A program made the position numbers and the translations under genes. 64,000 nt of DNA from Diphasiastrum complanatum. Lineage: Eukaryota > Streptophyta > Lycopodiopsida > Lycopodiales > Lycopodiaceae. The notes beneath the pieces are model-generated. The model was not told where the DNA came from and searched no databases. It saw only the letters and a list, made by a program, of their open reading frames with translations. Numbering within the stretch: the first letter of the stretch is position 1; each line of letters opens with the position of its first letter. Shown here in pieces: positions 33,411 through 46,159 of this stretch. The stretch lies in NCBI GenBank assembly GCA_029204225.1, contig CM055111.1, positions 17,159,019 to 17,223,018 on the forward strand, in the 5' to 3' direction.

Positions 33411-35339
33411 ACCTTGCATCGATTCTTAGACATTAATGACATGTTTTATTCAAGAAATTTGTACTTTCATACATTTCAAGAGAATGGCTAGGCCTTTGTG
33501 AAGCGTATAGCATAACTTTCTTGCTTTTCTTTCTTATGTCCCCATCAAGAAAACTTGGCACTATACCACAATTTTCCTGTTTTCATCTATTACGTCCTCA
33601 TTTTGTGCATCAAATTGGAGTTAAACTCATGACCTAATTAAAGGAGAGAAAATAAAGTAATAAGCAGCTCACCACTTATTAAAAGTAAACTATCTTATTA
33701 TGTACTTTATTTCTCTTGCATGTCCTCATTTGTGTGGCTAACTCCTAACTTCAAAGAGAATAAATGAGGTCCTCACCAACTCACCACCTAATCAAGCAAA
33801 GAACTATTTATAAGCTATAGACTATGGATTTAGCTTGATAATACCTTGATGCATACATACAAATACCAAAACTCTCTATGATCTAGAAAATCTAAGGTTT
33901 GCATTCCACCAACTAGCTTGTTGTTGTACATAAAGCTTCATCCGCGAAAAAACATAATGTTAAATCATACTTCAAAGTTTTATGGAGATTCATTTCTAGA
34001 AAAGAAAAAGACGTCAATTCTCTCTTAGAGAAACCATGTTTGGAGCTCATTGGAGGTTGTCTCTTAAAAAAAAATGTCTCAAAATCTATGCTTCAAACAT
34101 TACATTTATCCTCATCCTCAAGCCTCATAAGGATCATTGTAAATTCTTAGACAAATCTTCTCATGTACTAGGTTATTATCATTATTTAAACAATTTACAA
34201 AGTACATTTCTAGATCTACGTTATGAACGATTTATTTTATGAGCAATACCATCACATTTTAGTTTTCCAATAAACTTCTCATATTGACATCTAATGAGAG
34301 ATAAGCACCTAACACTAAATCTTGTGCCAACAACCCAATTATTGGCTGCCACATAGCACATGAGCCTTGTGACATCTAGGCATTGGATGTCCTCATAGAA
34401 TTTATGACCAAAGTCCACTAGTATAAAAACTTTCACAAATTAAGTAACCTTTATTGGTTGTCATGCAAAGTCCACTCAAAATAAACATGTAACAAAATTC
34501 ACACTTAGACATCAAACTCGAAAAGGGGTCTTAGGCCTTCAACATGGTTGGGCCTTCCTTGCTCAAGGGTTCCACAGCCCTTGAGGACCTAGAGCAAAGG
34601 TCCTCTCACATTGTAAATTTGTAACTACCTTTGCTTATACAAAATTAATTAAAAAATAGAAGAATATCATAAATTAAGCTTATAACTAAGCGGACAAAAT
34701 TTACTTATATGTCACGTTTGTGTGTCGGATTTGCAAGAAAGAAATAGACGCGAGATAATATCTTTGAGCGGTTTGTTCCCAAAATGAAATAGCGCATTAC
34801 CACTTTCAACTTTCGATTCTAATCAACGTGATTCTGTACTGCGCGATAAATAATCAATGGACTGACGGAGATCAGAACCGCAAAATCGTGAAATGGACGA
34901 GAGAGTTTATACACAAATGGCAGGCTTTTGATTCGGATGTGCCTAGGGGATAGTTGACAGCAAAGAAGCTTATACGGATCACAGATCAGTGGAAAGCGGA
35001 TCTTAAAGCTAGTGAAAATGCAAATAGAACTTGCACACAATTTCCTGCTCTCCAAGATATTTTAGCAACTTTTGTCCTCATACTTCTTAAGACGTAGTGC
35101 TAAGAAACTAATCTCGTTAGAAAACTAAAACTGCTACTAATTCTATTTAACTTTTTATATTAAGGAGGCTTTGAGCCTTTGGCCCAAGTTTCCGCCCACG
35201 AGTGGGGCAGGGAAGCGAATGGAATCTGAGTAGTCAAGCCCAGCACACGCACAGTAGACCACCGCACCAAGCGTGGGCCTATTATTTATATCTACTTAGA
35301 TTGAATTACGCATTTGGCGAACAAAATATTAAGCACTGA
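33411..35339. other. Intergenic, no supported gene
   Basis: AT-rich DNA downstream of the EamA gene. No recognised motif in any frame. The 34,500-34,640 part has small repeats of CCTTGAGGACC and GGTCCT. No terminator or polyadenylation signal could be marked with confidence. Confidence 0.4.
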
Positions 35340-38269
35340 TCATGCGCCAATATCACAGACATGCTCTTCAGTGCACAGAAAACATGGAGATCCAACATTT
35401 ACAGCCGTATTATGAACTTCGGCGCATTGTGGAGGTTTAAAAATGGTGGTAAAGTCGGATAGACAATCCGTGTTCTCTTGAAATATGACATCTACATCTT
35501 TGACAAGCCTCTCAGTTTGAGCAGTATAGAACGGAGATTTTAGTTGAGATATTAACATGACTCCTGGAAGATGATCAGCACTGAGGAGCGTCGATGCCAG
35601 GACATTTTCCATCAAATAGCCTTCATCTGGCCTGGAAAATACCTGTCGACGATTCAAATGGCTACTCTGATCTCTGTTCTGTCTAGTAAGGCCCTGATCA
35701 TTTTGGTATGGTTGAGAACTATTGGTACGCTGTTCAGAAGTCATTTTGTTAGTCCACATAGTTGCTAGCAGAATCATTGGCGCTCCCACAAGTTCAAGCT
35801 CGCTCGGAGATTTGTGTCGGAGAAGTGTAGAGAAAAATGCACCCCAGACCGGAAAAGTCATGTAAATCAAAGTGGCGACAGATGCGTTCACTCCACGCAG
35901 AGCTCGTATTTCCAACCAGCTGCAAATTCCACCACAGACGATGCCATTGTAGATTAATGGAAGCCATGGTAAATGTTGAGCCAGTGTTGTAAAGTCTAAA
36001 CCCCAATCACTAGAACTGGTGCATAGGTTGCATATCTCCCAGAAAAAGCTGAGGACAGACAATACGGCCGACTGCATGGCATTTAAACGCTTTGCATCCA
36101 ATGCTTTAGCGATTCCAAAGACTTCTGATCGAAATATTTGCAGAGCAGAAATTAATGAACTCGCGAAAACCCACGGGTTTCCACGTTGTGGAACAATGAT
36201 GCCTTTCCACCCTGAACCTTCTTCCTCCAGCACACCCATACCTAACAGGGAAAATCAATGTTTGATTAGTGACATGAACCGCTCATCTGGGATAGGTTAT
36301 CGACACCTCCAGAAATACCATGCACTGAATGCCTTTTACCATGTAGTACATCTGAGAGCTTCTACTAGTTAACTTCCTGAATGACTAAATATTTGATAGC
36401 TGATATTAGACAGATTACCAGATAGTGCTATAAAGGTAGAAAGCCACTTGACTCCAGTTACCAACCGGCCAGCGCAAAGTTTCATCAAGGGAACAAGCAT
36501 CACCTGCTATCCATGCATTGTTCGCTTGAAGGAGAGAAAGACATGTAAACAAAAGTTTTGTGTCTTCTAATTTTTATATGAAATGATGGAAAGAGTTTTG
36601 TAAAAAGACAAAACCGCAAGATCATAACGATAGAGATAATCAAACAATAAACACTTCATTTTCATCACTTTCATAATATTGCATTGCCATAAGTTTGTAT
36701 CTCAAGATCCATGTTCCTAACGTTTGGCACTAGTATTTAGAATTACGTACGTACAATGCTACGATATGTCTTACGTTGTACATTGCATTGCAGTATGGTT
36801 TCAAGGCGGGGAAAAGATTCTTAATATTTTCAGGTCAATGTAATCATTGTCTTTTAGCATCATCTTTGTTGAAGCACTTACGATGAGTGTATACAGCAAC
36901 GGCGCATCGTTCAAACCATCCCCGTTTGCACCGAATGTTCGGATGATGCTATATAGGAATGACCATGAGCCTAGCTCCACTCCTGCTCTGATAAGTGTAG
37001 GGTCCAGATCCTTCAAAGCGCTAATCAAAGCTGGAAAATGAACCAACAGGACCGATATAGACCGTAAAAGAGAACTGAAGCTTGGAGGCATGCCAGGTGT
37101 GGCGTCATCAGCAATCTCTGTTGCAGCAATACCCGAACCGTATAGAGCAGCTAATAGGTTCAACAGCATCAGAGCGATGACTTGCTTACTCTTGGCCAGT
37201 TTCCTTATTCTTTTCAACCAGGCGAATTTATGGAGGCCGGAGTCTACTTCCAGAACGTTTCCAAACAATCTTTGAGATGACGCCTGCGACAACCAATATC
37301 AACTATAAAGCGTGAACAATTTTGGAAGAAAACATGAATATAATGTAGTGGAACAAACAGTTATGCTAAAAGTCGGATCATCTGTTCACTAATTCAACAC
37401 CTCGTAGACTTTCATTAACCTCGCATCAAATGGAAATATGCAGGTAAAAATTACTACATAACGTTCTAGGTAAAGACGGATCAATCAATAGAGTTTCATT
37501 AACCTTATATAAAAACTCAATCATCATGCGAGTAAAGACATAAAATATACACGTGAAGAAATAGTACCTAACGTTTTAGTTAGAAGACGGATCAAAGGAA
37601 GATCAATCAGACTTGGGCATTCGATCAAATTGGATTGAAATTTCAAATGCATTTGTACTTACTAGCTGTGGACGGATGGCGCCGATGTAATTTGAGGGAT
37701 TTGCATTGTGAGGTGCTTGGTCCACTGCTGCGTATGGCCATTCGTTTTCAGGGATCGTGAATTGTCTTTTTTACCAGACTCCTACTATCGTCCTCTTTCA
37801 CACGGTATCTACTATCTTTCTTTTGTCTTGCCTTCAAGATGTGTTTTTCTATGTCAAATCTAAGACATACACATCTACATTGCGGTCGTTTGCAGCAATC
37901 TATCGAACCCATATAACTCCATCTGCGATCTACATCGGCTGCGAAATAGGTAAATTTCTTCGACGATCTTGCAAGGGAATTAGATCTGTGGCAAGAGTAG
38001 TTGAGTACAGGATATTGTGCTTGGTGGAGACGAGAAGCTACAACACATTTCCTGTTTGCCACACACGGCCTGTCATTGTACACAGAGTAACTATCAAGAA
38101 CACGTGTAGAGCTAGAAGCTGATGTATAAGACGAAACGTTATTTATTCTTTTTCTTCGTACGAGACATTGTATAGCTCGAACTGAACACTTAAGTCGAGT
38201 GCCAGATATTGAAGTGCGTCGAAAATAATGTTTTGGAGCAAAAGTCACGGCATTTAATTGCAGAAACAT
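35340..38269 (-). CDS. EamA/DMT-family transporter, probably plastid-targeted, four exons, one frameshift
   Basis: Exons: 38,269-37,663, 37,283-36,882, 36,503-36,419 and 36,241-35,340, with GTAAGT donors at introns 1 and 2, a GTAAT donor at intron 3, and AG acceptors throughout. Phases join cleanly (TLI|VMLVPLM; LSG|MGVLEEE). Exon 1 is Ser/Arg/Thr-rich with few acidic residues, like a chloroplast transit peptide. Exons 2-4 hold two EamA repeats of about five membrane spans each (IALMLLNLLAALYGSG; VGAPMILLATMWTN is the last span). A ~125-residue hydrophilic C-terminal tail follows. Length is about 664 residues. An A6 run on the coding strand (37,767-37,772) has one base too many for the frame to continue, so exon 1 ends in a stop as written. 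This is a real lesion or a homopolymer sequencing error. The substrate is unknown; relatives move small metabolites. Confidence 0.8.
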
Positions 38270-38310
38270 TCCCTATTTCTTAAAAGCACCCAAACTCGTT
38301 CGACGTGCAG

Positions 38311-38317
38311 CTTATAT
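38311..38317 (-). promoter_or_regulatory. Candidate TATA box of the EamA gene
   Basis: ATATAAG on the minus strand about 45 bases before the ATG at 38,269. This would place transcription start about 15 bases before the ATG, an unusually short leader, so the true promoter could be elsewhere. Confidence 0.3.
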
Positions 38318-38419
38318 GACAGCAGAGCCAAATTGAGTGCTTCAAACTTTTCCCGCATAAAGAATTAATCTGCTTTACAACTCTACGAACAAGCCCTACG
38401 TGTTCTTCACTTATTATAC

Positions 38420-41030
38420 AGTCAGTTGGATGTATTTTGGAGATCAACCTTTGATGAGCTAGTTGTTTTTTTTATCTGCCAGTGATAAAATGTCTGATAT
38501 TTAGTCAATTATCAAGCGATGACTTGATCTGTTGAAACAAGAAGTCATGCAAAATATCTAAGCTTTGTATGTACTGTATGAAAGCATTCACAATGTCCTG
38601 CGACGATCTACACTTATACAGGTTTGAAGATCGATCCAGCAATAACTATACATGTATGTCTGATCTTATTATATTCTCGATCAAGCAGGAAGGCTTGTGT
38701 TGCACGTAGCACAAAAGTCCAGAGTTCAGAGTCGGCTCTGACTATGTCTCACGAGTCTCCTCGTATGCGATTCCCGAATCCCATGGGATCCGAAATATTC
38801 TTCCACAAAAAGGGCGAAAAAACTGATGGCAGGCATTGCTGCAGGGCCCAGTCGTGCAATTCTGAACATGGGCGAGAATACCAATAATAATAATATCTGA
38901 CGTGACCTGTGCAAGCATACAACACCGTCCGTGAGGCAGCTGCGTGGCGTTGGTGCTTAGACAGTAGTCCTCTCACTTGGACTCATGAAAGGAAATTAGG
39001 AAACCGACTCCCTAAATATTTCTTATGTGAGAGGTCGGTCCGCGTCGGAGGCTGGAGCCCGAGGTCTTAGCGTCGTGGTCCTTTGCAGCCAAAAAAGAGG
39101 AGTCCGAGAAGATTCGTATTGATTTAGAGAGTCTATCAAAAAGAATTGGAAGAAGCCTCACACACAAAAACCCCTTGCTTCTAGGAGCTTCTATTACATG
39201 TGGCATCCAAGATTTTGAAATTGGAGTTATTTAAGCTTACTTTATCGTTTAGGTATTAAAAAAGGATTTGCCCATCATAGTGGGATGTACTGGGTAGAGT
39301 TGTTGATTGCCACCAAAAAGGTGAAGTCTTGAATCCCGACCACTATGCTATGTAGTAACATCTAAGGAGGCTAGCTTTGTAAATGGCATTGCCAAGTTGT
39401 ATATGTTGTATATAACGACTACTAGTTGCTTAATATGTATGCAAAAAAAAAAATTCATTTTAGCAACATAATTTCGACATAAAATTATGGTGAGTTTGTC
39501 AAGTGAAGTTGTAACTAAAGAGTGATCTTACTAAGTGTAAAATGAAAGGATCTTTCTCAAGCATAAAATTTAAAGGATAATGATGAAATCCTTTATTCAT
39601 GGCTGAAATTTTTAAATTAGGTTTCCCTCCAATTTGTTTATAGGTTTTTAAAAAAATTTGCCTTCAAAATCCTGCGTCCCAAATTTTTTGCCAATAAAAT
39701 GCAAAAATGGATGTAGAATCCCAAAGAGATATTCCATAAGAATGAAGGAGAGAAGAATGAGAGAGATGAAATGCTCCCACGCTTGTAGCCTATTTATAAT
39801 AGCCTTTTGTCCTATTTGGATGCTCTTACTCAAGCTTATCAACTTATAGAAGGTTCTAGATCTCTTCCAAACCCTAAATCTAACATGACTAGATTCAATG
39901 CATCTATACTAACCAATTAGGGTAGGTCCAAATTCGACCTTATCAACTTGCCTAAGTTGCCAAAAATTATAAATACACTATTCTTAGCCCTTATTAACTT
40001 TATAAAGTCTATATAGCTCTAAGATTAAAATACATATTGGCCTCAAAATTGCCAAATAAACTCAACATGAAAAATCTTAAACTAGTTGACAAATTTTCAC
40101 ACTCTCTCTTCAACTAGTTCTACCACACAACTTTGATAGAATGATATCCATTCTAAGTATAGACCTTATTTCTATGGTTTTATAATAGCCTTCATAATTG
40201 ATATAGATTCACGAACGAGAATCTTTTGCGGTCCAGTACAAGAGAAGGCAAACAACCAAAACAAAACCAACGACAGAAACGAAACTTTCTCCTGCCTACA
40301 CGCTCCAAAGAGCACCAGTAGGATCATGCAAGTACCCAGAAGTACAGATATATGATCTTATGGTATGACGTCAGCAGATACATTTTAGGTCATGGCTAAT
40401 CTGCCACTCTTATAATTCTCTGATTAGTTGTAGATGCTTAATCACTATAATCTCATATTTACATAGAGCGACCATACTTATTGGATGATACTTGACATAT
40501 AGATCAACAGAATACACATACAGTGTAATGTAGTAGTCTTATGCTAGTAAGCAATCAAGACGAAATACAGACAACAAGTCCGCCTACGTGCGAGACGAGC
40601 TCTGTGATCAGGATCCATAAAGATCTAATTGTCCGCTAGTAAAGCAAGACGATTACTCATGAGAGAACTATGTTTCTCCCACACCAATCCACTATGTGGA
40701 TTTACATGCAGTGCTTGAAGAAAGCAAAGGAAGATCAATATAAATAATATCTCTTGTTGTGTCAAATCTCGAATGCAAATGCTTCTACTGTTAATCGTGT
40801 GTCTGAGTTTTTCTTGTTCATTTTAATTCCACACCTTGGTTGAAACTTTATTGAATGCTGCATTATTTTATAAATGTAGATCAGCAGAGCCAAACTACAT
40901 TCTGGAGGATTGTAGGAGTGATTCAGCTGGCAGTGTCCAGCAATCGCATCTGAACTCCATCCGAGTTGCAAGAGGATCGTGGTTCCTATCATGAAAGCTT
41001 CGCAACTGCAAAATTTAAATTGTGATACAT
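38420..41030. other. Intergenic with one exon-like minus fragment, no gene
   Basis: Mostly AT-rich without recognised coding. At 40,860-41,010 the minus strand has an acceptor-like TTTTGCAG followed by CEAFMIGTTILLQLGWSSDA and CQLNHSYNPPECSLAL, which looks protein-like but matches no family I know. At 39,270-39,400 a tRNA-like pair of boxes is weakly suggested. Neither is firm. Confidence 0.35.
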
Positions 41031-41040
41031 AAATCTAATT

Positions 41041-42030
41041 CTCATCACAACCCCCAGGATATGTCTCAAATTCACTTCCTGATTATGCGTGCAAAATGCA
41101 TAGAAATATCTACGGTCTGAAACAGTCAGCCAGACAATGGTACAAGAAGAAGGATTAAGCCCTGAAATAATTAGGATTCAAGCCACTGTCGGCTGATTCT
41201 AGTGTGTATGTCAGAGTCACAGATGGGTAGATCATCATTGTGGTTGTATATATGGATGACACTCTGATACTTTGCAAGAGTGAGCAACTGATTGCTGAAG
41301 TGAAGACAAACATCTCGAAATATTTCGAGATTGTGGATCTGGGAGAAGCCAAATGTTACCCAGGCTTGCAAATTGAAAGGGACTACGAGGGAGGTAAGCT
41401 ATACCTTCATCGGTCCAGATACACCCAAAAAATCCTAGAGGATTTTGGGATACTGAACTGCAAAGGAGCGAATACTCCAATGCTCGCAGGAACGGTGTTG
41501 ACAAACGATGATTGTCCAAAGACTAAGGAAGAGAGAAAACAGATGCAGCTCACACCTTACAGGAAGTTGATAGATTCGCTGATGTACCTTGTAGACAACA
41601 CACGTCCTGACATCGCTTATGCAGTGTTCAGGGTGAGCCAATTCTGCACGAATCCAAGCTCAACACATTGGAAGATTGCAAAATGAATTTTGCAATATCT
41701 TCAATTGACGAGGGATTACGGGTTGTGTTATTGTCGTGATGCAGGTTTCAGGATGCTTTCCTATAGTGATGCTAGCTGGGCATCCCTAAAGGACAATTGT
41801 AGAAGTGTCTCAAGGGGATGCACCGTCTCATCAAGAGCAGTAGTTCTCTGGGTTAGCAAAAAGCAGACCGTTGTGGCCCAGTCATCCTGCAAAGTAGTGC
41901 GAAGCAGAGTACATTGCAGCAGCAAAGATGGCCAACGAGATAATTTGGCTAAGGCAGTTCCTGGACGAAACAAGGAATGAGCCTCTGGTCTTGCAAATGG
42001 ATAACACCTCTGCAATACCTTTGACGAAAG
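41041..42030 (+). pseudogene. Copia RT-RNase H fragment, plus arm of an inverted pair
   Basis: Frames with several stops give RNIYGLKQSARQWYKKKD, YMDDTLIL (the RT catalytic YxDD, normally YVDD), LGEAKCYPGLQIERDYEGGK, LMYLVDNTRPDIAYAVFRVS and RNase H motifs (SYSDASWASLKDNCRSVS, LWVSKKQTVVAQSSCK, ANEIIWLRQFLDE). The start of RT is missing. It ends at about 42,030, a few bases before a similar fragment in the opposite orientation. Confidence 0.9.
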
Positions 42031-42079
42031 AATATGGAGGAATCATTGTATTTACACATTCTATTTGGTTCTTCATATT

Positions 42080-43755
42080 CTAGTTACATCTTGATATGTA
42101 AAATTGATGTAAGAAATAGTGAAGCATCCAATGTGGATATTTCATGTTCGCAAACCGTTCATCTTCGTCTGCTTTGACTTTCGTGTCCGCGAACTGTTCG
42201 GCTTCGTTTCCTTTGACTTTCATGTTTGCAAAACTTTTTGTGCTTCGTGTCTCCAGATCTTCAAGTTCGCGAATGTCTTCGTTGGGCTGAGGGCTGAAAG
42301 CTAGCAAGGCTTTGTAATTAGAAACATTTTGTTTCTTTAGCTCCCTCTCAAAGCATGATAGCTTTACAATCCTGAGACTGCTCCTTTGTCTCTCCAAGAG
42401 TCCTTTGTCCAGGGCTTTAGTGATGATGTCAGTAACCATGTCTCTCGTTCTGATGAAGGTGGTTTGCAACATCTTCTTCTCAATAAGATCCCTAATCAAG
42501 TGGTACTTGATCGCAATGTGCTTTGTTCTGGAATGGAACACGGGATCTTTTGTCAAGTGTATTGCAGAGGTGTTGTCCATCTGCAAGACCAGGGGCTCGT
42601 TCCTTGTTTCACCCAATTCGTCCAGGAACTGCCTTAGCCAAATTATCTCGTTGGCCATCTTTGCTGTTAAAATGTACTCTGCCTTGCAGGATGACTGGGC
42701 CACAACAGTCTACTTCTTGCTAACCCAGAGAACTGCTACTCCTGATCAAACGGTGCATCCCCCTGAGACGCTTTTACAATTGTCCTTTAGGGATGCCCAG
42801 CTAGCATCAGTGTAGGAAAGCATCCTGAAACCTGCATTATGACAATAACACAACCCGTAATCCCTTGTCAATTGAAGATATTTCGAAATTCCTTTTGCAA
42901 TCTTCCAATGTGTCAAGCTTGGATTCGTGTAGAATTGGCTCATCCTGAACACTGCATAAGCGATGTCAGGGCGTGTGTTGTCTGCAAGGTATATCAGCGA
43001 ACTTATTAGCTTCCTTTAAGGTGTGAGCTGCATATGTTTTCTCTCTTCCTCAGTCTTTGGACAGTCATCATTTGTTAGCACTGTTCCCGCGAGCATTGGA
43101 GTGTTCGCTCCTTTGTAGTTCAGCATCCCAAAGTCTTCTAGGATTTGTTGGGTGTATCTGGACTGGTGAAGGTGTAACTTACCTCCCTTGTAGTCCCTTT
43201 GAATTTGCAAGCCCAGGTAACACCTGGCTTCTTCTAGATCCACGATCTCAAAATGTTTCGAGATGTTTGTCTTTACTTCAGCAATTAGCTGCTCACTCTT
43301 GCAAAGTATCAAAGTGTCATCCACATACACAACCACAATCATGAGCTGTCCATCTGTAACTTTGATATATACATTGGAATCAGCCAACAGAGGCTTGAAT
43401 CCTAATGATTTTAGGGCTTGATCTTTCTTCTTGTACCATTGTCGGGCTGATTGTTTTAGACCGTAGATGCTTCTATGCATTCTGCATGCATAGTCAGGAA
43501 GTGAATTTGAGACATATCCTTGGGGTTGATCCATGTAGACCTCTTCGTCTAATTCGCCATGCAAGAAGTTGTCTTATTGTCCACAATGTGGATCCTGAGG
43601 TCATAAGCTGCTGCATATGCAAATAACAGACGTAGGGATAAATGTTTGACGACAAGAAAGAAGGTTTCAGAGTAGTCAATACCGTATCTCTGAGAAAAAC
43701 CTTTAAGAATTGTAGAAGAAGAAGGGTGAATTACTAGACACAACTATAAGAGAGA
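42080..43755 (-). pseudogene. Copia RT-RNase H fragment, minus arm of an inverted pair
   Basis: From 43,755 leftward: STILKGFSQRYGIDYSETFF (RT start), DLRIHIVDNKTTSCMA, EVYMDQPQGYVSNSLPDYAC, YGLKQSARQWYKKKDQALKS, YVDDTLILCKSEQL (intact catalytic motif) and DIAYAVFRMSQFY-type residues. RNase H follows to the ADIFTK-equivalent TDIITKALDK, then a long Lys/Glu-rich C-terminal tail ending at 42,080. It is more complete than its plus-strand partner, but has breaks near 43,560, 43,010 and 42,740. It abuts the start of the right segmental copy at 43,768. Confidence 0.9.
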
Positions 43756-43767
43756 GAAGTACGTATA

Positions 43768-45347
43768 AGCGGATTACAGGATAAGCTCACAAGAAGGGAT
43801 GAGGAGAATAAAGCGTTGTTAGATCGCAATGCACAATGTTTTGAGAGAATAATGAAACTCTAGAGAGAAGCCGGTGGAATGCAAACATACATGTGATTGA
43901 ATATGAGAGGGATTTATTACAAACCCAACTCGATAGCATCACTATAAGCGGACCAGTCCGTAGTGACAACACGAGACTCAAGGAATGGACAAAGAATATT
44001 CTACACACCCATGTCGTGGACAAATTGGAACAGTTTGTGGAAGAGCAGGGATATTTGCAAGAGGAGAACATGCAACTGGAAAAGAAATTAGTTGAACACG
44101 AGGGTTGTTATCGGTGGCACACCATTGTAATAACTGGTTGTCACATCCAGAAGTAGTTCAAGAGCAGGCAAACCTACAACAATCTATGACCGATGTGCAA
44201 CACTTAAATCAACACTTGTCTGACTTACAAGGCACACTTCAAGACAAAGAAATAGAGTGGTAGAAATTACAGGAAGAGGCAAAGGGCTTATTGAAAAACA
44301 TTGTGGATTTGATAGATCAACTCAAGCTTAGATGAGATTCCGTGCAAGTGGATACAAGTCAACACCAACATAGCCAAGCTATGGGAAAGTCAATAGAAAA
44401 TCAATCCCTGATGGTTGTACCACGTCGGGTGAAAAGGCCTAGAACAAGATTGGGAAGGAAGGTAAATAGCATGTACAAGGCTTTACAGCCTTGGATACAT
44501 CAACGCAACATCGAACATGCATTGAATATTGACTATTTGTTCTTGTCAAAGGTGGATATCACAGCAGAAGAGTGAGATGAGCCATGGGAGCTATGTGAGT
44601 TGTATGAGTTCTGGCAGAATTTGGAGTTGAAAGAACAAACGATTTTGGCTTGGGCATTCTTACAAGGCTGGATGAAGATATATATATATGAAGTCGAACA
44701 CGCCTTACCGATACATAATGACTTGCACTATCAAACCATTAAGAAGTGCGCAAGGTTTACAACATGGGCAGCAAGATCTTGGAACAAGTTTGATGCGGTG
44801 TATGCTACAGTGGCAAGGCATATAAATATCACATACCCATTATTATGGCAGCTATATTACTGATGAGAAGAGGGTTTCCAAGAGGAAAATCGACAATGCA
44901 ACTCAGAATTTCCACACTCACGGCGCTTTCCAATTCATGGACTTTGTTGTGATTGCTATACAACAGACATGGGAGTTGTTTGTCAACAAACGCTATACGA
45001 TGATAACCACTGAATGGCTAGAAAAGACAATGCTAATAGATCATGGTTAGTATCCAGTGTTATGGATGAAAAACAAAATCTGCTGCTCCAACCTATTTGG
45101 CATGGACTAGCCATGCTAGTACCAGAAACACGAAACTGGACATCGTCGCAACTGCAACAACATTGATAGAAATGTCGTGGTCAAAGAAAATAGCCAGGGA
45201 ATTTAAAGTGCTTACCATTGATTCACATGAAAAGGGTGAACCTGTAAGTCATTTCTTGGGGGTACGTACATCCGACGAGAGTGACAGTGAGCATCACCGC
45301 AAGAGGTTAAACGAAGAAAGAAGATGAAGAAGACCCAGACTTGACAC
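43768..45347 (+). pseudogene. Broken coiled-coil gene of unknown family (right copy)
   Basis: Counterpart of the gene at 1-1,561 and somewhat better kept. One frame, interrupted by TAG, TGA and TGA where Trp-like codons fit, runs from about 44,148 (PEVVQEQANLQQSMTDVQHL) to 44,861. It includes VPRRVKRPRTRLGRKVNSMY, LELKEQTILAWAFLQGWMKI and ARHINITYPLLWQLYY. The final acidic part is at 45,097-45,327. It retains ten or so residues around 44,400 that the left copy has lost. Confidence 0.55.
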
Positions 45348-45683
45348 TCGGTGGAACTAGTGTTTTTCCACCAGGGAATATGTGTTAGGTCCATTTTGGC
45401 CATTACAATGTACATTGTAAATACGGATTGAATTCAGGTAATTTGTCCGCTCCGTAGAGTAACAAAGATTATCTTTTTTGAACTATGTCCTCCGCATCCA
45501 TGTATTAATTACATTGAATGCTTGTCACCTAATTAGGAAAGCCATTGTACTTGAAAGTATATGTCTTTTGTGACAACTATACATAGTATATACGGTCAAT
45601 GAATCATTATCGTTCATTATCATTGATGCAGATGAGGACGTCACTGGAACATTCCTCGTTTATTTTAGACGACCTTCGGGATT

Positions 45684-45743
<60 letters not shown>

Positions 45744-46159
45744 ACATTTTTTGCAAGAAGCCGAAGGTGCCCTTAAAAAGGCAAAGATGTCTTGAAAACA
45801 GTTTAACTCATGAAAGTAGATGACCTTCGGAAATTTTCTCTCTCTTCGCATTTTTCGAAAAAATGCGAAAAAGCCGAAGGTGTTGAAAATAGTTAAACTT
45901 TTGAACTGCACAAGCTAAACTTTTGAACTATGCAAGTGTCGCATTTCGGGGAAATGAGAAAAAGCCGAAGCTGTTGAAAACATAATGTATTTCTACAAAC
46001 TGTTGAAAAAGTAATGTATTTCTGCATACTTGTTCTTAATGTTAATTTCGTGAAGATGGCCAAGTATTCAATGACTTCAAGTTATTGAGCTTAACATGAA
46101 CTTGAAATTATGATAGGATTGGTTACCCTCCTTTGCTGGAGATCAGCTGGAAGCCCGTT

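Noticed and set aside
35571-36372. Plus-strand ORFs inside the EamA gene
   Set aside because: They overlap the EamA exons on the opposite strand, which have splice sites and family motifs.
39270-39400. SINE or tRNA-derived element
   Set aside because: GGGTAGAGTTG and GTCTTGAATCC recall A and B boxes, but no folded acceptor stem, tail or second copy was found.
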